Source of the DNA: Coturnix japonica
Taxonomy: Eukaryota; Chordata; Aves; Galliformes; Phasianidae
Direction: 5' to 3'
NCBI RefSeq assembly: GCF_001577835.2
Contig: NC_029527.1
Coordinates: forward strand, 9,020,094 to 9,084,093
Length of the DNA: 64,000 bases
The translations under genes and the position numbers were made by a program. The notes under the pieces were generated by a model. The model was not told the origin of the DNA. It saw nothing but the letters and a program-made list of their open reading frames with translations, and did not search any database. This document shows positions 58,201 through 64,000 of this stretch, one piece after another (position 1 is the stretch's first letter; every line of letters starts with the position of its first letter).

Positions 58201-60146
58201 AAATCCCTGCGGGAGGCACAGAAACGGGTGTCAGGGCTCAGCGTGGCCGGGATCAATAAGAAGGTGAGAGTGGGATGGGGGAAAAAGGGCTCAAGGTGAG
58301 CACATCATGGGTGACACGTGGGCTACTTTGCCCTTGTGCCAGCTGGGATGAGGGTCTGCCCATTCAAACTCCACCTTTTGGATCCCTGCAGGTTTGTGGA
58401 GCTCCTGGAGACCGGAGCTGTGCGGAATCGCTGTGTGGAGGAGCTCTGTGCCAGGACAGTGCGGGGACGCGGCACTGCGGGGGGGTGGGCTGCACGGGGG
58501 CCATGCCTGTGTCAGACCAAGCCCTGAGCAGCGCCCGCAATGCTTCACAGCAGCTGGAGGTGGCCCTGGGACAGCTGAGTGCTGTGACACAGAAGGTAGG
58601 GACAGTGTCCCTGTGTGCTGGGTTCCCTTTGTGCCCACTTGAACATCACACCTGTGCCCACTTCTGGCTCAATGGCGGCCCCTTGCACATCCCAGCTGTA
58701 AACCCCCTGGTGCCCCTTGGTTACACCCCAGATGCAGGAGGTGCAGGACCTGGCGCGGGGTGCCCGCAGCCGTGCAGAGGAGGCGTTGGAACGTTCCCAG
58801 GCTGCCCGCAGCCGCACAGAGAAGGCGACAGCGCAGCTGAGGGACTTCATCCGCCGCATCAAAGCCTTCCTGTCAGGTAGGGCTGGCAGTGTGTGGGCAC
58901 TGGGCATGGTGCGGGGCGCTGTGCCCACCCTGAGCTCACCCTGCTCCCATGTCCTGCAGAGGAGGGAGCAGATCCAGGCAGCATTGAGCTGGTGGCACGG
59001 CAGGTGCTGAACATCTCCCTGCCCAGCAGCCCTGCACGCATCCAGGAGCTGCTGCGGGAGATTCAGGAGAGCATCAGCCAGCTGGATGGGGTGGATGCAG
59101 TGCTCAATGGCACGGCGCAGGGGCTGGAGGCTGCACAAGAGCTGCTGGCACAGGGACAGGATGCCAGGCGAGTGGCAATGTGCTGGATGGGGAGGGTGAC
59201 AGGGCCCTGAGCATGGCTGGAGATGTCTGTATCACCACAGGGAGCGAGCGGAAGGCGTGAGGGATGAGCTGGCAGAGACACAGCTGGCGCTGCAGGTGGC
59301 ACGGTCACAGGTGACGGCGACTGGGAGCACCCTGCGGAGCGCCAAGGACAGCATCCGGGCTGCTGAGGGCAAAGCCAGGGAGGTGAGAGGTGATAGTGGA
59401 GATGGGGACCCTGGCACAGCCCCCAGTGTGGGGCACACAAGGAGAGCAAAGCCTCCTATGGGCATGGTGTAGTCACACCATGGGTACCTGATGGGCACAC
59501 GATGCCCACCCAGCACCTATGCCTCGTGCACCCAGGCGGAGCGCAGGCTGCAGGCGCTGCAGGGGAAGGAGTCACGGCTGCAGCGGCGGCTGCGTGAGCT
59601 GGCACAGCGTGTCACCAACCTGCAGCAGCGCAGACGGGACGCCCAGCGCCTGGCACAGGATGCCCAGGATGGAGCACAACGTGCCACCGCCGCCTCCAGG
59701 ACGCTCAGCCAGGTGAGCCCCGGCCTCGCAGCAGGCGGGGTGTGATGGGGGGAGCTCGGCTCACCGTGCCGTGTGCCCCCAGGACCTGGCGCAGGTGACT
59801 CAGCGCTACGTGATGCTCAAGGGCCGGGTTAGTGGGATGGCAGGGGCGGCCGGCGGGGCCCTGCAGCGTGTGACACGGCTGACGGCCGAGGCCAGGGACC
59901 TGCTGGATAAAGCCAACAGCAGCAAGAAGCGGCTGGAAGGTAAGGAGCGGCGTGGGACGGGGGCCGCCTGCTCGGTGCCCGCAGCCCACCCCGTGCCCGT
60001 GCCGTCCCGCAGAGCTGGAGCAGCACTTCGGGGCCAACGAGCAGGCGATGGCGGACAAGGCGACGCGGCTGCAGGCGCTGGAGCGGCAGGTGTCGGGGCT
60101 GCTGCAGGAGATCCGCGAGCGGGCCAACGCGTACGCCACCTGCTAA
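49289..60146 (+). CDS. LAMB2L: Laminin beta chain, LAMB2-like, intact paralogue upstream of LAMB2
   Basis: Secreted basement-membrane laminin beta chain. I built 34 exons from 49289-49319 to 60013-60146; they sum to 5484 bases, 1827 residues, with no internal stop (human LAMB2 is 1798). Order: signal peptide [10 protein letters not shown]; the laminin N-terminal domain starting at [19 protein letters not shown]; Cys-rich LE repeats to about residue 550; the laminin IV-type region, with a basic Pro-rich exon at 52870-53022; further LE repeats to about 57280; coiled coil; the beta-specific Cys loop [17 protein letters not shown] (58392 on); and a second coiled coil ending YATC, whose last Cys fits the beta-gamma disulfide. 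Donors at 57482 and 59168 are GC. The tandem position just 5' of LAMB2 matches the human pseudogene LAMB2P1 (LAMB2L). AATAAA lies at 60228-60233. Confidence 0.93.
51071..51356 (+). repeat. Near-identical block shared with LAMB2 (copy 1)
   Basis: Aligns without gaps to 62571-62856 (offset exactly 11500). It covers almost all of LAMB2L exon 8, the whole 115 bp intron 51191-51305 and the start of exon 9. I count two mismatches (51280 and 51343) in 286 bases. Confidence 0.95.
52740..52868. repeat. Minisatellite in LAMB2L intron 13
   Basis: Imperfect tandem copies of a 12-22 bp unit built on CCCCATGC, ATGGCT and TGTCC fill this 146 bp intron up to the acceptor before 52870. Confidence 0.85.
53460..53900 (+). 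repeat. Purine-rich degenerate repeat, LAMB2L intron 16
   Basis: G/A-biased tandem-like sequence on the transcribed-gene sense strand (GGGATGG, GGAATGAG, GATGGAGATG units), filling most of a 592 bp intron. Confidence 0.75.
55340..55660 (+). repeat. Degenerate GGATG/GATGA array, LAMB2L intron 20
   Basis: Repeated TGGGATG, GAGATG and GGGTTAG units, opening with GGCATGGCATGGCATGAT. Pyrimidines are scarce on the sense strand. Confidence 0.75.
56640..57080 (+). repeat. Degenerate 20-40 bp repeat, LAMB2L intron 24
   Basis: Recurring GGGACATGGTGGGA, CCTGGGGACAT and GGGAACATGG units. A related array occupies 57740-58020 in intron 26, so the two introns may share an origin. Confidence 0.7.
57482..57550 (+). 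other. 69 bp GC-AG intron of LAMB2L
   Basis: The donor reads ACCAG|GCAAGT and the acceptor CCCCATAG|CACTGAG. No GT donor fits. The 69 bases are a multiple of three and contain no stop, so the segment could also be retained as 23 residues. Confidence 0.6.
59168..59240 (+). other. 73 bp GC-AG intron of LAMB2L
   Basis: The donor reads GCCAG|GCGAGT and the acceptor CACCACAG|GGAGCG. Removal keeps the coiled coil ([14 protein letters not shown]). Reading through meets a stop, and the only nearby GT gives the wrong frame. Confidence 0.75.
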
Positions 60147-60227
60147 GGGAGCTCGACCCGCTCGGGACGCGGCCCCACGCGGCGTGGAACGAACCCGCGG
60201 GGTGTCTGTAGCGCGGCCCCGCCCGCA

Positions 60228-60233
60228 AATAAA
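60228..60233 (+). promoter_or_regulatory. LAMB2L polyadenylation signal
   Basis: AATAAA 82 bases after the LAMB2L stop and 314 bases before the LAMB2 start. Confidence 0.85.
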
Positions 60234-60249
60234 GCGCTGAGCAGCGGCT

Positions 60250-60546
60250 GCCCGTGTCCGGCCTCTCACTGTCACGCGTGGCCGAGCCCCGCGCGTCCCC
60301 CCGCGGTACCCCCGGCCTCCGGCGGGGCGGTGCTGGCCCTTCCCGGCCCGGCGTGGGCCGCCGTGCGAAGGGACCGCCCCGCGAGTTCCGCGCAGCCCCG
60401 AGCGGCGCCACAACTTTGCGGAGGGGCGGCGAGAGGGAACCCCCCCACACACACCCTGCAACGCGCGCCCACCCACGCGAGACCGGACCCCACGCGGCGG
60501 CACCTGCACCCCGAGTCCCGCGCCCCGAGTCCCGCGCCCCGCCGCA
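60250..60546 (+). promoter_or_regulatory. LAMB2 promoter and 5' UTR
   Basis: The whole spacer between the LAMB2L cleavage region and the LAMB2 start is a 300 bp CpG-dense block with no TATA box. It contains a direct repeat CCCCGAGTCCCGCG just before the start (about 60508-60540). Confidence 0.55.
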
Positions 60547-63500
60547 ATGCGCGGCTCCGCAGCCTTCCTCCCCCCGCTCCTCCTCCTCCTCTCCCTCCCG
60601 GTCCCGCTGCTGTCCGGTAAGTGCGCGGCGCCCACTCGCGGAACGCCCTCGGGTTGGGGTCCGGGCCCCGCGGGGCATTTCCGGGCGGATCGCGGAAGGG
60701 CCCCCGCTTCGGGGCTGTGCGGGACGGGAACGGAGCTCCGCGTGGGGTCCGGCCTCATCCACCCGCTGCCCACGCAGGGCCGGGAGGGGCCGCGTGGGCC
60801 GTTTCTTCTCCCGACGCCCCGCAGGGCTGCGCCCGCGGGAGCTGCTACCCGGCCACGGGGGACCTCCTGGTGGGGAGAGCCCCGCGGCTCAGCGCCTCCT
60901 CGACGTGCGGCCTCCGGCAGCCCGAGCCCTACTGCATCGTCAGCCACCTCCAGGTGAGGCGGGGGATGGGGACGGGGGACGGGGATGCGGTGGGGCGGGG
61001 TGACCGCGGAGTCCCCTCCCGCAGGAGGAGAAGAAGTGCTTCGTCTGTGACTCGCGGAGACCCTACGACGCCCGCAGCAATACCGACAGCCACCGCATTG
61101 AGAACGTGCTGACCACCTTTGCCCCCCGCCCCAAGAAGGCCTGGTGGCAGGCGGAGAACGGTGAGTAATAGAGCGTCCCTGGGGGGCTGCTCTTCCCGTC
61201 CTCCCACACTGAGGAAGCCGTGACTCAGCCCTGTGCTGCTGCGGCCAAGGCTGGACTCACACGGGTGTCCCCCCCAGGCGTGGAGCACGTCAGTATCCAG
61301 CTGGACCTGGAGGCTGAATTCCACTTCACCCACCTCATCATGACCTTCAAGGTGGATGGCACAGACCCCATCACCCCGGCTGCCTTCCTGCCGGGTTTCC
61401 CCACCCTGCCACGTGCCTCCATCCATCCTGCCATGTGCCCCCCTCCCTCCATGTGCCCCGCAGACGTTCCGCCCCGCAGCCATGCTGGTGGAGCGCTCGG
61501 CCGACTTTGGCCGCAGCTGGAAGGTGTATCGCTACTTTGCCTATGACTGCGCTGCGTCCTTCCCCCACGTCCCCCGTGGACCCCTGCGCCGCATCGACGA
61601 TGTGATCTGCGAGTCGCGCTACTCCGACATCGAGCCCTCCACCGAGGGAGAGGTGAGGCTCCGGCTGCACCCAGGGGCACTTTGGGGACCCCGCTGTCCC
61701 TTCACCAGCCTTCTCCCTCCTGCAGGTGATCTATCGTGTGCTGGACCCAGCCATCCCCATCCGCGACCCCTACAGCCCCGCTATCCAGGGTGAGTCGCCC
61801 GCCCGTCTGCCGCCCCGCGGCTCTATTTTGGGTGCTACTATTTTGGCTGCTGTCTCTTCATGCTGAGCCCCACTGAGGGGCTGGATCTGGGAGCTTCCAT
61901 ACCCCTACATCAGGGTGTGGATGAGTGTGGGGCAGCATCGAATGCCAAGCAGTGGGAGACAGGGCCACGCCAGTGCCAGTGCAGTGGCTGTAGCCCTGCG
62001 GGATGGAGCCCGTGGTGGGCAGATGAACGGCACAGGATGCAGTGGGTTAATGGCTCAGGCTAAATTTAGGCTGGGAGCAGGAGGAGAGGAATCTGCGGGG
62101 CCCGGCTGCTGGGAAGCTGCTGTCCCTGGGGAGCCGTCCTGCTGGTCCTGTGTGCTGTGCAGCACCGCCAGCATGAAGCAGTCCATGCCCAGCCGTGGCA
62201 CAGCCCGGTGCAATGCCCTGCAGCTGGGCACAGCCACGTTCAGCGGATACGGGTGAGCAGAGCCAAGCTGCCAACTTTCTATGCAGACCTGCTGCGCGTC
62301 ACCAACCTGCGGGTGAACCTCACCAAGCTGCACACGCTGGGGGACAACCTGCTGGACTCACGGCGGGAGATCCGCGAGAAGTATTACTATGCACTGTATG
62401 AGATGGTGCTGCGTGGAAACTGCTTCTGCTACGGGCACGCCTCCGAGTGTGCGCCGCTCAACGGGGCCACCGCCACTGCGGATGGCATGGTAGGTGACCC
62501 CAGTGCCGTGCTGCATTGGGGTGCCCACAGCGCTCCGTCCTGCAGCCCCTCACTGCAGCATCCCGGCAGGTCCATGGGCGCTGTGTTTGCAAGCACCACA
62601 CGCAGGGGCTGAACTGTGAGCGCTGCGAGGACTTCTACCACGAGCTGCCCTGGCGCCCGGCTGAGGGCTCCAGCACCAACGCCTGCCGCCGTGAGTGCCA
62701 CGAGCCCACAGCTGCACGGCGCGGGGCTGTGGGGTCCTGCTCTGCACGCTGGGGCTTGGGGTCCTGCGTGCGGTGGGTCAGGTACCAGGGGTGCCGTCCT
62801 CGCAGGGTGCGACTGCAACGAGCACTCACGGCGCTGCCACTTTGACATGGCCGTGTACATGGCGACAGGGAACACCAGTGGAGGGGTGTGTGATGACTGC
62901 CAGCACAACACCATGGGGCGCCACTGCCACCTCTGCAAGCCCTTCTACTACAAGGACCCCAGCAAGGACCTGCGGGATCCTGCCGTGTGCCGAGGTCGGT
63001 GCTGTGGCGTGGGGTGACACAGGGCTGCATCCAGCCCCAGTGTTGTGGGCTGGCACAAGAGCTCTGGCACTGACCCTACCTGTCCCCAGCCTGCAACTGT
63101 GACCCTGAGGGCACCGTGGATGGAGGGCTGTGCGATGGTACCGATGACCCGGAGCGGGGGCTGATTGCGGGGCAGTGCCGCTGCAAGGAGCACGTGCAGG
63201 GCCCTCGCTGCGACCGCTGCAAAGCTGGCTTTTTCGGGCTCAGTGCTGCCAACCCACAGGGCTGCCAGCGTACGTACTGGGGCATGGGGTCACCCAGCGG
63301 TGTCGGGCACCAGCACAGAGCACTGTCTGTGCGCAGGGTGTCGGTGTGACCCCCGTGGCACGGTGGCCGATGGCAGCCAGTGTGACCCCGTCAGCGGTGA
63401 CTGCCTCTGCAAGCGGCTGGTGACCGGGCGCAGCTGTGATCAGTGCCTGGTGAGTGGAGCCCTACACAGTGCTCAGGGCAGTGGCACCACGGCCGGCCGC

Positions 63501-64000
63501 TCACTGACCCCATTGCTCTTCACAGCCCGAGCACTGGGCTCTCAGCCACGATCTCCCTGGCTGCCGGCCTTGTGAGTGCGACGTAGGAGGTGCCCGTGAC
63601 AACCGGTGAGTTTTGTCACAGCTCAGTGGAAGGGGCAATCCTTTAACCCTGGGGGGATGACGATGTGGCTGTGGGGCCAGGTGTGCCGCAGAGACGGGGC
63701 AGTGCCGGTGCCGCAGCCACATAGTGGGGCGGCAATGCGAGCAGGTGGAGCCCGGCTTCTATCGCATCAACCTGGACCACTACACCTATGAGGCCGAGGA
63801 TGCCCAGCTGCACAAGGTGAGGGGCAGAGCCGGCCCTGGCACCACGTGGGGGCAGTGAGGCTGAGGTGCACGCTGACCGAGGCCCCTTTCAGGGTCCTGT
63901 CTCATCTCTGCGCCTTTCCCCAGGGCTCGGTGGTGGAGCGTGAGCCTCATGCAGGTCGCCCGGCCTCCTGGACAGGGTCAGGCTTTGCCCGCATGCAGGA
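60547..64000 (+). CDS. LAMB2: Laminin subunit beta-2, 5' part (cut by window end)
   Basis: Laminin beta2 chain of synaptic, kidney and eye basement membranes. Fourteen exons seen: 60547-60616, 60778-60953, 61025-61160, 61278-61351, 61464-61652, 61726-61789, 62287-62489, 62570-62690, 62806-62994, 63090-63269, 63337-63449, 63526-63605, 63681-63816 and 63924 onward. Phases agree; about 602 residues. The start [20 protein letters not shown] is a signal peptide. The laminin N-terminal domain ([51 protein letters not shown]) and LE repeats follow, then entry into the laminin IV region ([12 protein letters not shown]). Features closer to mammalian LAMB2 than the upstream copy are DEKKC-type [44 protein letters not shown] and [11 protein letters not shown]. 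Exon 13 uses the acceptor before 63681; the AG at 63690-63691 would shift the frame. Confidence 0.95.
62571..62856 (+). repeat. Near-identical block shared with LAMB2L (copy 2)
   Basis: Partner of 51071-51356, covering LAMB2 exon 8, the 115 bp intron 62691-62805 and the start of exon 9. Introns on either side of this block are unalike in the two genes. Confidence 0.95.

Noticed and set aside
59806-60947. Long minus-strand frames (318 and 372 codons) across the LAMB2L end and LAMB2 start
   Set aside because: Both are Arg/Gly/Pro-rich and overlap each other in different frames through a CpG island antisense to confirmed exons.
1-64000. CRISPR arrays, operons, rRNA genes or prokaryotic elements
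   Set aside because: None seen; tandem repeats lack spacer structure and the genes are spliced vertebrate genes.

Overview
This window is vertebrate nuclear DNA, almost certainly from a bird and most likely a galliform or close relative. The genes are intron-rich and compact, with many 70-150 bp introns. CpG islands mark promoters, the interspersed repeats I recognise are 3' ends of the avian CR1 LINE, and the gene content is that of human 3p25.3 plus 3p21.31, which share one avian microchromosome (chicken chromosome 12 type). The species cannot be fixed from sequence alone. A five-base N run at 15853-15857 is the only gap.

Layout. (1) 1-8300, the 3p25.3-type block: the 3' end of IL17RC (+), complete CRELD1 (+) and complete PRRT3 (-), packed tightly, with CRELD1 and PRRT3 ending tail to tail. 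(2) 8400-27014: IHO1/CCDC36 (-), a meiotic recombination gene of 7 coding exons with a 6.6 kb first intron. (3) 27-33.5 kb: KLHDC8B (-), 5 coding exons and 354 codons. (4) 34085-37445: an unnamed five-exon gene (-) for a 345-residue protein with HAD-fold-like acidic motifs. (5) 37.4-37.8 kb: a GC-rich divergent promoter shared by that gene and CCDC71 (+), whose open frame is one exon at 40289-41488. (6) 41.5-49.2 kb: no coding gene recognised. (7) 49289-64000: two head-to-tail laminin beta genes. The first is a complete, open 34-exon gene (1827 residues) in the position of the human pseudogene LAMB2P1/LAMB2L; the second is LAMB2, cut by the window end after about 602 residues.

The coding models were joined by hand from splice sites, phase and protein similarity recalled from memory. 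All complete models (CRELD1, PRRT3, IHO1, KLHDC8B, the HAD-like gene, CCDC71, LAMB2L) close exactly in frame from start to stop.

Most notable: a 286 bp block, including a whole 115 bp intron, is nearly identical between LAMB2L and LAMB2, which points to recent gene conversion. Next are a tRNA-headed, CR1-tailed SINE with a perfect 9 bp target-site duplication in CCDC71 intron 1, the unnamed HAD-like gene with a changed catalytic motif, and two GC-AG introns in LAMB2L.
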